This document shows, piece by piece, positions 54,510-64,000 of a stretch of DNA of 64,000 nt (positions are counted from its first letter, which is position 1; every line of letters begins with the position of its first letter). Below the pieces are notes generated by a model that did not search any database, was not told the DNA's origin, and saw nothing but the letters and a program-made list of their open reading frames with translations. The stretch comes from Trachythela sp. YZ-2020. Taxonomy: Eukaryota; Cnidaria; Anthozoa; Malacalcyonacea; Clavulariidae. The translations under genes and the position numbers were made by a program. The stretch covers positions 700,001 to 764,000 of the forward strand of contig JADLSH010000268.1 in assembly GCA_016169945.1 (NCBI GenBank), written 5' to 3'.

Positions 54510-54754
54510 ATGGTCACAGATTATCGATCACCGAGCAAATGTTATGTGCTGGAGTTGACGACAGCATCTTGAGTGGTTGCCATGGTGACAGCGGTGGCCC
54601 CTATGTATGCCGGGATAGCAACAATCGGTTCGTCCTTCAAGGGGCTGTCAGTTGGGGCTCTACGAGATGCTCAGCGTCGGAACGCTACACCGTTTTCGCT
54701 CGAGTTGCGAAGTTCCGAAATTGGATCGACTCCGAAATAAGTCGCGCTGGTTAA
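54510..54754 (+). CDS. Chymotrypsin-like serine protease, last exon only, copy 2
   Basis: Same exon as 11710-11954, with intact acceptor (TTCGTCTACAG) and the canonical CHGDSGGPYVCRD around the catalytic Ser, GAVSWGSTRC and FARVAKFRNWID. His and Asp exons are not present between it and copy 5, so it is an orphan last exon unless joined to a distant gene. The preserved active-site motif, in contrast to GDSGSS in the other copy, suggests it left functional constraint later. AATAAA at about 54872. Confidence 0.78.
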
Positions 54755-56081
54755 ACCACTTGCAACAACGATATTTCAAATTCTACCAAAATCAATTTTA
54801 ATACTATAGAATATGTAATAGAATGCTTGTCCATTAGCAGCAATAATTTGTGAAATCAATGATTAATTCTGAATAAAACATGAAATATATATATGTTGTG
54901 TTGTGATATGTCAAATGTGGGCTTCTAATGTTGGCAGACTTGAACAATATTCATGATTGAAGAATCTTAAACCCTGGTCTGACGAGGATGAGAGTTGATG
55001 AAAGTCAACGAGACTTGCAACTTTCGCTCGCGTTTGACCGCCAACTCATCAATTCTTCATCAACTTTCAACAACTTTGAGCTGGTTCAAATTTGATGAGA
55101 GTTTTCCCTCGTTCCGGACAGGTACGCGTGGTAATATCCAGTCAACTTTCATGCGACTCTTGCTAGATCGTTTGATCAGGTTATGAGAACTAATAAAACT
55201 CTCATCAAAATCTCGCTTGCCAATTCTCATCAACTCTCATCTTCGCGTTTGACGAGGCCCGTTTCCTACCTGAAAAGTAAATTTGAAAACTTGAGACTTT
55301 TCGATCGAATGCCTTTTGTCTGGACGTGTAGTGACTAGTTTTATCTTTTAATGCGCCAGGATATAGTCTTGGAATTAACGAGTTTTCTTCAAATGCTGAC
55401 GTGTTTGAGCGCTCTGACCGCAGTCCACTCAACCTAACCAATGCATAAGAACTTTGCATAATTCATCGTTTGTCAGCTATTAGTAAAGATTTTATGTCCG
55501 TGTCAGTTGCTGCATGTCTGTAACAACTTGTCAACAACCTGAACACAACCAATTTGAACACCAGTTGATATCGGGTTGCTAAAACTACCTTGTTATAAGT
55601 CTGTTGCAGGTCTGTAACAACTTGTCAACAACCTAGAACACAACCAACTTGAACACAATTGGCTTGTTGAAACAACCTTGTAACCATTCTGCTTTTAGGG
55701 CATATTTAGGGCCTTTGCCCTTGTCAACAAGCTGAAAGAATGTGCGGTGCGAAAACAACTTGATATCGGCTTGTTGAAACAATCCTGTAGCAAGTCTGCT
55801 TCAAGTTTGTTGCAGCTTCTGCGTTTTTACGTGAATAAGGGATTAAGGGTTATTCATAATAGGAACATAGTTAATTAATAGGGCGTATTGCGGCTTACTC
55901 TTGATCTGCATATAACACTGGAATTACCGATATTCGTTAACCTGAAACACCCGCAAATTTAAAGTGCAACCAAAATTTCAAAATGGCGATCGATTGAGAA
56001 GAAGTCAGTAACTCAGTATGATATTTCCTTGTGTTTAAACTGTGAATCAGACCTCACAGAGTTTGGCTCTGTGTTTACAAT
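54755..56081. repeat. Spacer with foldback MITE and AACAAGTTGTTG repeats
   Basis: Up to about 54940 matches copy 1. 54969-55268 is a likely foldback MITE (GATGAGAGTTGATGA / TCATCAACTCTCATC arms). 55440-56081 matches the Exo70 5' flank at 17640-18189, including degenerate AACAACTTGTCAACAACC units. No GPCR is present here. Confidence 0.5.
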
Positions 56082-56150
56082 ATGACGCTAGGTGGAGGGG
56101 GAGAGGATGTCTCTCAAAGGAAGAAGATTCTCGCTGAGAAACTTTCAAAG
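56082..56150 (+). CDS. EXOC7: Exo70 exon 1, partial gene copy 2
   Basis: Same 23 codons as 18190-18258 (MTLGGGGEDVSQRKKILAEK, LSK), donor GTACAA. Nucleotide differences from the first copy are synonymous here (AGAAAG/AGGAAG). Confidence 0.8.
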
Positions 56151-56275
56151 GTACAAAGTTTCAGTAATCAGTACAATCATGTCTCTGTCAAATTCATGTC
56201 AAAATTATTGAGTTGTTGCGCTCTGCTTGGATGCTGTCACGATACTGATAAATGTATGTTTATATTTATACGCAG

Positions 56276-56341
56276 GAGCAAGCCAATTTATCCTTTCTCA
56301 AGGAAAGTCTGACTAAAAGTGAACAGTTAACACAAAACATG
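56276..56341 (+). CDS. EXOC7: Exo70 exon 2, partial gene copy 2
   Basis: 22 codons identical in protein to 18361-18426. Acceptor ATACGCAG and donor GTATGT intact. Confidence 0.85.
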
Positions 56342-58974
56342 GTATGTTTTGAAAAATAAATTTTGACAATTTTGCATGAGAATGTTACAGTACACGATTG
56401 TCCATGATTGTTTACAGGACATAATTTTAAAGTGCCATTACAGCATATAATTATTCCACAATATTTGTAGGAGAGGGACCTTAAGGTTATCTGAAAATGG
56501 GCATTCCAGAAAACATCCACACCGGCCTCCCCCACAAATGAAATGGGAAGTTAACCCCCCTCCCCAAGTCTGATGTCCTAGTGCATTTTAATATTATCAG
56601 AGGTAGATTTCACCCACTCCCCTCTCCAGAATTTCTCCTGTGGGGGGAGTTTTCATGATCTTTTCAGGAATGACCCAACCTGATGAATTATGTTAGATGC
56701 TATTCTGAATGTCTCCACATCAGACAAGCCAGGGTGCATTTTATGTAAAGGCCACGCCGAAGATAAGCCAGCACTCGAACAAGGCCACGCCAAGACATTT
56801 CAGAAACGTTCAAGTGCCACGCCAAACATTGAAATTGCTACGCCAAGCTTAGCCTGGGCGCAAGCTCCCGGCCGGCAATGCATTGATTGAAATATTTCCA
56901 GTGTGTCGATAAATAACACCGTAGGCTTAAAATTTAGTACTTTCATACGCCAGTACGTCAAAAAGTATACGATCGTATGCCAGTACAGCAAGAATTTCTG
57001 AAATCCACACCGAAGATCTTTGGCGTATTGCACTTAAAATGCACCCTGGCAAACAAGCTGGAAAAAATTGCTTGACTGCAGTGGGAACTGGAAATCAATC
57101 CCATGCCTGGGGAGACTCTCGCATTTTAGAACCAGTACTCATCTCCCTCCAGCATGACCACAATTTGAGGAAATCTCTCGCATTCGTTGTAGTAATGACT
57201 TATGTATGTTCAATTTGGTTTGTTGATCTTAAAAGGAGAACTAGCTGAGACTCTTAAAGCACTAGTAAAACTGAATAATTGATGTAAACAAATTATCTGT
57301 GCATGTTGTCACTTAGCCATTTTATCGGCAAGTGGGTTCACACACATCCCACAGATTAGCAAGAGCGTTCTAAATGTAGATTCAGTTTCAACAAAGCTCA
57401 TTCTGTGCTGAAGAAAAGCCTTGAATGTTCTTACACATTAGTATTGAATCATTACGGCTGGATGCCACCAGTGGATTCACAGCGTCCCTTAAACCTGCTT
57501 TGAATATAACACCAACCAGACACAGACTCATTGTCGGTAATCATTGAAGGAGAAAATTATTTCATATACACAAAAGATTTTACTCATCAGTAATCATCAC
57601 CGACAATGGAACTCGCCGTCTATCGGCGCCATATGGAAAACCAGGCCTAAGACCATGCTGCAAAATTCATGAGCTTGTTGTTGCCAGCTTATGTCATTCG
57701 CAGAAAAAACACAAATATTGTTTATTTCTTTCATTTTATTCACAACAACTTGGCAGGTCTGGTGGACTCCATACCTGGCAAGCTGAAATATTGTTTGACC
57801 ATGGTTGGAACTGAACCAGCAACCTTTGGTTTGTTAACACTACTTTACTAGTCAATATAACAGTCAGCCATCGACCATTTTCTAAGCAAATTTTTGATAT
57901 GGTCGTCTACTGATTGCTATCCACTGACATTAATGGCCAACTATTTATGCCTCGTTAATAATTTCTCTGTCATTCTTGTGAAAATTGTGGATCTAGGTTG
58001 GTTAATGGAGATGAAGATTTTTCAGAATGGGTGTACCATTCAGCCACCATTTGAATTGGCAAGTTGCAATTTGCAAGAAGATTTGAATTGCCATTTGCGA
58101 ATTTACAGTTTTATTTTTGCGAATTGAGATATTTTAGTATAATGTAGTTGTTTTCAATTTCTGCTGTCCAATGTTTTCTCTACAAATAGATGGATGAAAT
58201 GAACGAAAGTATAGCTGAAATCTCTTCAAAATATTAACAAAGTTTGCAATGAAACAGCAACCATTATTTTTTGCAAGCCATCTAATTCCACTTTTCATAT
58301 AAAATTAGATTTCCTTTAAATTTTCAATGAATGAAATTTACGAGCCAAATTTTCTTCTCTAAGGGACTGGTCAGGGACCGGTTATATGAAGCCTGTTTAG
58401 CCTATCCGGTGGATAAATCGAAAATATCGATCAAGTCTACACATTCATCGAACAGCCAAGCTAAAATTGTTCAACTGGAATAGAACAATTATGTTTGCAA
58501 CTCCATATATTAAGTGCATAAGATTTAAGTTCAGTCATTTGCAAAATGTGTGTATTATAAGTGTTATTTAATTTTGGATTATCCACTGTTTAAGCTAAAC
58601 GGCATTTGTACAAGACCGTTACAGGTGAGAGGAGGATGGTGGAAAAAGAGGGGGGGTTGGAAAAGTGGGGGTCAGATAGTTTTGTGCATGGAAAAGTGGG
58701 AGGGGGGGGATATTGTTGTACAAGTAGTTTTTATGCCATCTGTAATTCAGGTTTTCTACAATGGGTTTCATAGATTATGTCCACTTTACGTAGGGTAGGG
58801 GTGGGGGGGGCAACAAAATTCGAACATCTCATTTTTTCCAGCACCCCTCCCCTGTACTGTAATTGAATGATGACCGGTCCTTCATTTGAACCTGCTAATT
58901 ATGTTAAAAATGTCGTTATGCATGAAACATGACAAATCTGACGATGATGACTTTGTCTGTATGTGTCATTTCAG
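56342..58974 (+). other. Exo70 intron 2, copy 2
   Basis: Matches the first copy with a hAT-like MITE at 56729-57049 and extra sequence, including G-rich tracts (58630-58820), not present in copy 1. ORFs in it are not supported. Confidence 0.65.
56729..57049. mobile_element. hAT-like MITE in Exo70 intron 2, copy 2
   Basis: Same insertion as 18814-19134. Left TSD CAGACAAG, right TSD CAAACAAG (one substitution). Shared position means the insertion preceded the Exo70 duplication. Confidence 0.8.
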
Positions 58975-59074
58975 CTTGGCATCTTGTCATCTTTTGACAG
59001 TCGTTTGAGTAAGTTAGAGGGAAATATTTTGCCTGTTCATCGAGAAACTGTTGACTTACAGAGAAGACAGAAAA
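58975..59074 (+). CDS. EXOC7: Exo70 exon 3, partial gene copy 2
   Basis: Identical in protein to 20456-20555 (LGILSSFDSRLSKLEGNILP ...), acceptor GTGTCATTTCAG, donor GTATCC. Exon 4 is again missing; the copy ends in intron 3 at the same point as the first copy. Confidence 0.85.
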
Positions 59075-59949
59075 GTATCCTTACATGTAACAACCAAATA
59101 TAGTCTACTGCATTCTGTACTTTCATGCAAGGAAAGTAAAAGGGAAGATGGTAGGCAAAATACTTATTATTTTTTATTTCAAATTTTTCACAATTTTATT
59201 GAGTAGATATTCTATTGTATAATCAACGTTCCCAAAATGTACTCAGAGGCTGCATACCTCAGCCAGCAAATTAATTCAAGTATTTATGCATAAATTATAC
59301 ATGCACTAATTATGCGTTCAGTTCTCTTCAGTCTGGGAATTAGTAAGACAAACTTTTGTAAATTTCTCATCCAGTTTTCATTCATATTGAACCACAATTT
59401 AATCGATTTGTCCTTGTCCTATGCGCATGAGCTCCACAAATTCTCGTATTAAAATGTTTAACACATTAGCTGTCAATGTGCCCAGACATACTTAGTCTGC
59501 TCGCAGACTGTCTTACCCCCCTGGTGGAGGGGACGATCCTAGAGGGTGCCCAGACCCACTCTACTTTAGTATTTTACTCTGTCTAAAGCCAGACAATTTT
59601 ACTCGTCCGTACGTGGTAGGGTACTGCCATTTAATGGGTTAACAAAACTATCTGCCAGTGTAATGTACCCAAATGCACCTTACTTTAGTATTTTACTCTG
59701 TCTAATGCCAGACGATTTTACTCGTCAGTGGTAGGGTACTGCCAGTTAATGAGTTAATTAACCTCCTAGCAGACAAACACCCAAACACACACATACTGTA
59801 ACCTGCTAGCGAGGTAATAACTAGTTAAAATACTAGGAGTTACTATCGCAAGGAAGTGCTGCTGCAGAAGCCACTGTCTGCCACACAGGCCATGACCATT
59901 GACCAACATGCCTCCATTTACTCTGTCTAAAACACACACAACTAAATGT
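59075..59949. repeat. Broken Exo70 intron 3 and TTAACCC-type MITEs
   Basis: Matches 20556-21411. MITEs at 59458-59641, carrying an insertion of about 70 bp (59487-59549, CTTACCCCCCTGGTGGAGGG), and at 59656-59757. Confidence 0.6.
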
Positions 59950-61192
59950 AGATGCATGCCAGGTTTAAAGGATCTCGTTTATATAAACAGCTTATATTTA
60001 TACAAGCTATGACCAGCCTCTATCGTTGACATGATAGCGGTTGTACCTCAGCTGTTTGACGTCTTGCCCTGTGTTTAGTGATCGTGTACTGATTTCAAAT
60101 ATAAAGTGATTTTAGACAGAACTGCTCCAACGATAATGCGAATAAAACCATCGCTGATCGCCTGTTGCGCATCGATTTTCAATGCTGAGTTTAAATGTTT
60201 TGGTTTATATATAGTGGGGTGTGATTACAAGTTAGTGATAGAATATAGGTGATTATAGAGATTGTGGTACGAGGTTGTGTTGGCAAGTGATTCTGTGATT
60301 TGAACGGTGATAATAAATAAAATAAAATCTATATTGTGAGTTATGTGGGCTTAACACTGAGCATTTGACGGCATTACAAACAATATTTTAGTGTCTGTAT
60401 ATGATCCCAGTTACTGAGACATCTCATCTAGTACTTTTGATGTATTGAAATTAGTCACGGTTATTGACTAGGTGATATTTCGTCTATTTTACGATACAGA
60501 GTACAGAAAAACAACAACAGAAAGCCAGTTTATAAAGCGATTATAATGTAGTAACAACATAAGGATCTCATCAACAACATTTTAGTTGCTTTAAACATCG
60601 CGTGACTTTTGTCTTATACATGCTGACTTATTTCAATAGTCATTCAATGTATCCATTGCGTAGCCAGTAACTGACCTCCCACATGCATAATGACTTATCA
60701 GAGAATGTTACATATCTGTGTGTTCATCAAATAGAAAAGGCTGAGTAAAACATATATATGTGTCATTCTCTTACAAGATCAAACTTGTCGATTCTATGGA
60801 ATTACATTCGAAAACAAATAAGATATACGAACTTTTCTTATAAACCCATTATGGATATGTGACGTGGACTTGCATACCAAACATTATTGAAATCTTAAAA
60901 ACAAGGCGACAAAGAAACGAATGTCTTTTCGAGTAGATATTTTGTAGTTTTGAAATATCTTCCAAATAGGCCAATAAAATACACTATATTCACATTTAAA
61001 ACCCGACATTGTACTATCGGCATAAAGTTGACTCAGTGTTGAATTTTTAGTTTTGAATAAAGGACAATAAAATAGTTTGTATTTGAATGAAAATCGATGT
61101 CATGCAGGGCCATGAATGCATGAGCTGATCTTGTGACTGTCTCAAGTTATTAATATAACGTTTGTTTTGCTGAATGCTTCATTAATTTCAAG
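59950..61192 (+). promoter_or_regulatory. Complete upstream block of copy 6 (uninterrupted)
   Basis: Like 41655-42906, with TATA-like GGTTTATATATAG at 60203 and leader-like core GTGTGATTACAAGTTAGTGA. Empty sites for BEL, LINE and Tc1-like insertions. Confidence 0.4.
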
Positions 61193-62862
61193 ATGACTGA
61201 GATCGTAAGCGGAGTTTTGAAGCTTACATTTGGCTTTTTGGCGAACAAGGCTCGCAGTGAAATTGCGGAACGTTTGAAAGATGGCGACGTCACGGACGAA
61301 GAATGTCGGCGTTTGATCGTCAGGGAACTGGATGACATCAAAACCAAGTTGGATGGTTTAGCGAGAAAGGATTTACTGAGTAGCCTTTGTTTTCTACAAG
61401 ATGGAGTCAATGCACTATATCAGGCTCTACTTCAGTTTAAATCAACTGAGAATACAGCAGAATCGACCGAACAAGCGGCCTTAGTCGAAGCTGTGTCATT
61501 CAGAGACACTGCTCCTGATTCTTCTATCAACGAGGCTATTGCTTTGATAAATGCCTTCAGTTCATTGAAAATACATTCCAACGAACACTGTAAGTCAGCC
61601 ATAGAATCGTTCAAACTCGCACATGAAAAAGCCACCGAAGCATTCTGCAACGAAGCCTTGTCAATTGAGGACCGAATTCAAGCGTCGCAGGTTCGAATGG
61701 CGGCCAGAATTTTAGAAAAATTGGAATACCCAGACGCAGGCGTAAGCGATTGTCTACAATACCTGAAGCAGCTTCATGATATCGGAGCTATTCGAGAAAT
61801 ATTTTCCGTTCTGATTGACGGAGGATTCAAGTCGCGGTTAAATAAAACGAAGCGACTTAACAATGCCTCATCTGTTCATCTGATGAACCAACTATTGTTT
61901 GATTTCGCCAGAAAGTTTACAAACTCGCGAGCAGCGATATTTGACTGGCCCACGATTTTGCTTGGAAAGAAAAGTTACCATCCCTTACTTGGAGAAGATC
62001 GCCTTTTTAAGAAACTTAAAGAGTCTGGTGTGAAAGTTATGTCACCGTATCCAGATTTTACATTTGGTGATAAAATTTCCCCTGACTGCTCTGTTGTAAA
62101 CAGCAAAAGAGAGATTGTTGCAAAGATGAGTGGAGAGGATACTATTAAAATTTTTAAACCCTCAGGAGAAAGCCGTACATTATGTGAAGTTCCTAAAGAA
62201 GAGCATGCGTCAAGATGCGATGTTGTTGCGATGGATATCGATGCCGAAGATAACCTTTACGTCATCACGAGATTTCGAGAAAGTGATGGTCAACCATGGG
62301 GTTTTAAGTTGCTTGTCTTTGATGAGAATGGAAACAAAAAACTTGAGTCTCCGTTACCTTTTCATCTGACTTCAGTGAATTTGGTGCGCATGACAATAAA
62401 CAAAGACGGGAAGATTGCTATTTTAGATTTCATGAAGAACATTCTGTATATTGGAAACGTATCTATTGAACTGAATTCGTTTAAAGTCGACAAAACGAAA
62501 TATCTGGCCTCCTGTGTGTGAACATACGGTTCTCAGATATTAATGGAACAAAAATAATTGCCGCAGAAGGTCGTACTGTTTATATCTACACAGAAAACGG
62601 ACAGTTACAACGCAAAATTGAGATACCGGAAGAACATGGATTGATTAATTCGGTTGCAATAAATCACATCACAAAGCGTATTCTAATTAACACGTACGAC
62701 TCAACAGGCTACAGTGTATTTAGTTTCTCGGAAACTGGAGAACTAATATACAGTTTATGTTTGGGGTCTAGCGAATGGATCGATTATGCTAAGCTAACTT
62801 CTCACCCAAATGGCGCGGTTGCTTTAGTTGGTAAAAGAGGACCAGCTTTACTTCAACTGTAG
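61193..62862 (+). pseudogene. Helical-domain/beta-propeller family, copy 6 (frameshifted)
   Basis: Open for 442 codons from the conserved Met, then stops at 62521 because a net loss of about 13 bp replaces KSFHLNELPSHE by KTKYLASC and shifts the frame before VNIRFSDING. The correct frame resumes at 62518 and runs to 62862, covering blades 4-6. The linker is unique (FDWPTILLGKKSYHPLLGED), combining elements of the copy 1/2 and copy 3/4/5 types. Variable loops: KISPDCS, MSGED, HLTSVNLVRM, EEHGLINS, YDSTGYSV. Helical domain intact, 1-245. AATAAA at 62928-62933. Confidence 0.82.
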
Positions 62863-63530
62863 TAAAATCGCTTTCATGTCGAATGAAAATGTTAAAATGC
62901 AATACTTTGACATCAAAGAGCAATGGTAATAAAACTTTGTTTGTCAAGATTGGTAAACTCCTTGAACTGTAGTATACAGTCAAATCTGTATATAACTGTG
63001 GAAACTGACTGCTTAATATAGGTCCGAACACTAGTTTGTCGTGGTCAATAATATATTTAAATTCATATATGCGTTGTACGAACACTAAAATAATTTGTTT
63101 TTCGTAGCTTTTCATGACGCTGTTTCCCTTTGTCTCATAGACAGTAAATAAGTGTCAAATAACCTATATAAGAAAAATATGAATTTGTAAATGAAACCGG
63201 AGTTTCAAGTACAATTAAAGTAAAGAATAGCGACACTGAACTGATGAACAATTCTTAATTGTGTAGTATAGTTTTCACTTTGATAATTTTTGTAAGTAAA
63301 AATATATCATTTATTGAACACAAATTACAACAGCTCAAACTTGTTAGATTTACAGTTAATTAATGCATGTGATGATCACGTGTAGCCAGGAACAAAGCCA
63401 AAACGTTAAAAAACGATCGCTTTTTGGGGGGCGTTTAATTGTCAAATGAAAATCTTTTTGCAAAACACAAAAACAACTTGTTAGCACTGCATGTATAACA
63501 CTGAATGCAAATGATAGTTACTTTCAAGAT
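62863..63530 (+). repeat. Conserved 3' flank of copy 6
   Basis: As after copy 2, with AATAAA at 62928. Confidence 0.6.
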
Positions 63531-63693
63531 ATGCTGAGGGTCTGTAGAATCAAACTACCTGAAAAATACAACAAGAACTTTGACATTTCGACTATAATGG
63601 ACCTAACTTCCAGACGAAGGAAGGGCCTTCGCTTGAAACGTCGAAGTTCTTTGTTGTAATTTTCAGGTAGTTTGATCCTAAAGACTCGCAGCA
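63531..63693. mobile_element. 163-bp foldback element, copy 6
   Basis: As at 11020-11182; one T to A change in the right arm (TTGTAATTTTCAGG). Confidence 0.65.
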
Positions 63694-63765
63694 TATCGTG
63701 TATAGACGTTACCTACACTGAAACTACCCGTTCAAGATATTAATATACTTTCAATGTCGTTCTTA

Positions 63766-63956
63766 AGACCTGTTCACACGATCAGATTTGTCGCATCTGA
63801 TTCTCCTCTTGACGTATGTGATTTACTGGATTTGCTGACAAGAGTAAGGCTATTGGCTCATACCTGACGAAAAGTGTAGTTGTTGCTGTATTGTGTCAAA
63901 TCACATACGTCAGGAGGAGAATCGGATTCTACAAATCGGATCGTGTGAACAGACCT
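63766..63956. mobile_element. Harbinger-like MITE, copy 6
   Basis: As at 35290-35480; TTA on both sides. The window ends 44 bp later in the common flank. Confidence 0.6.
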
Positions 63957-64000
63957 TTAGTTTCAAGTACACAATAGAGACATAATTGATATTTTCTTGC

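Noticed and set aside
8535..61410. Minus-strand ORF beginning MTPSCRKQRLLSKS in every family copy
   Set aside because: Antisense shadow of the conserved helical-domain coding region.
11020..63740. 70-codon ORF beginning MLRVCRIKLPEKYNKNFD, present in every unit
   Set aside because: It spans both arms of the foldback element; conservation is explained by recent DNA duplication, and the reading frame crosses the inverted repeat without any protein logic.

Overview
This is a metazoan nuclear locus, most likely from a cnidarian. It has spliced genes with GT..AG introns, AATAAA signals, low GC, and BEL/Pao, CR1-like, Penelope-like and cut-and-paste elements. The taxon is inferred from style and repeat content, not from a marker gene. 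No tRNA, rRNA, CRISPR or bacterial-type operon was seen.

The main content is a tandem family of six intronless-looking paralogues on the + strand (8650-10326, 32681-34366, 38351-40042, 42907-44583, 51498-53146, 61193-62862), called copies 1-6 here. Each encodes about 560 residues: a near-invariant alpha-helical N-terminal domain (about 1-245), a short linker, and a six-bladed NHL/WD-like beta-propeller (about 289-558). No signal peptide or membrane segment is evident. Copies 1, 3 and 4 are open; copy 2 has one nonsense codon, and copies 5 and 6 have frameshifts. Differences between copies fall mostly in two loops per blade that should lie on the same propeller face, which suggests a diversifying recognition surface. 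I recognise no named family.

The copies sit in large nested segmental duplications. A unit contains a conserved upstream block (candidate promoter and leader), the family gene, a 3' block with two foldback elements, sometimes the last exon of a chymotrypsin-like protease, and then exons 1-3 of an Exo70 (exocyst subunit) gene. Exo70 appears three times: its last two coding exons at the left edge (388-521, 1592-1694), and two separate sets of its first three exons (from 18190 and from 56082), neither followed by exon 4. A decayed rhodopsin-class GPCR (13661-14545) with ghost copies lies between the first protease exon and the first Exo70 5' fragment.

Mobile elements have entered individual units, and unoccupied paralogous sites in the same window show where. 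They are: a BEL/Pao LTR element (21472-27862, minus, TSD ACCAG, lysine-tRNA-type primer site); a 5'-truncated LINE 290 bp further on (28159-29925); a 2-kb near-perfect palindrome (30256-32247, TA target); a CR1-like LINE with an intact 1027-codon ORF (about 46574-49872); a Tc1/mariner-like foldback (4090-5070); a hAT-like MITE with 8-bp TSD inside an Exo70 intron in both copies; and a Penelope-like GIY-YIG relic (36940-37354, minus).

Coordinates of ORFs, splice sites and target duplications were read directly. Repeat edges without target duplications are approximate, and all family assignments come from motif recognition, not a database search.
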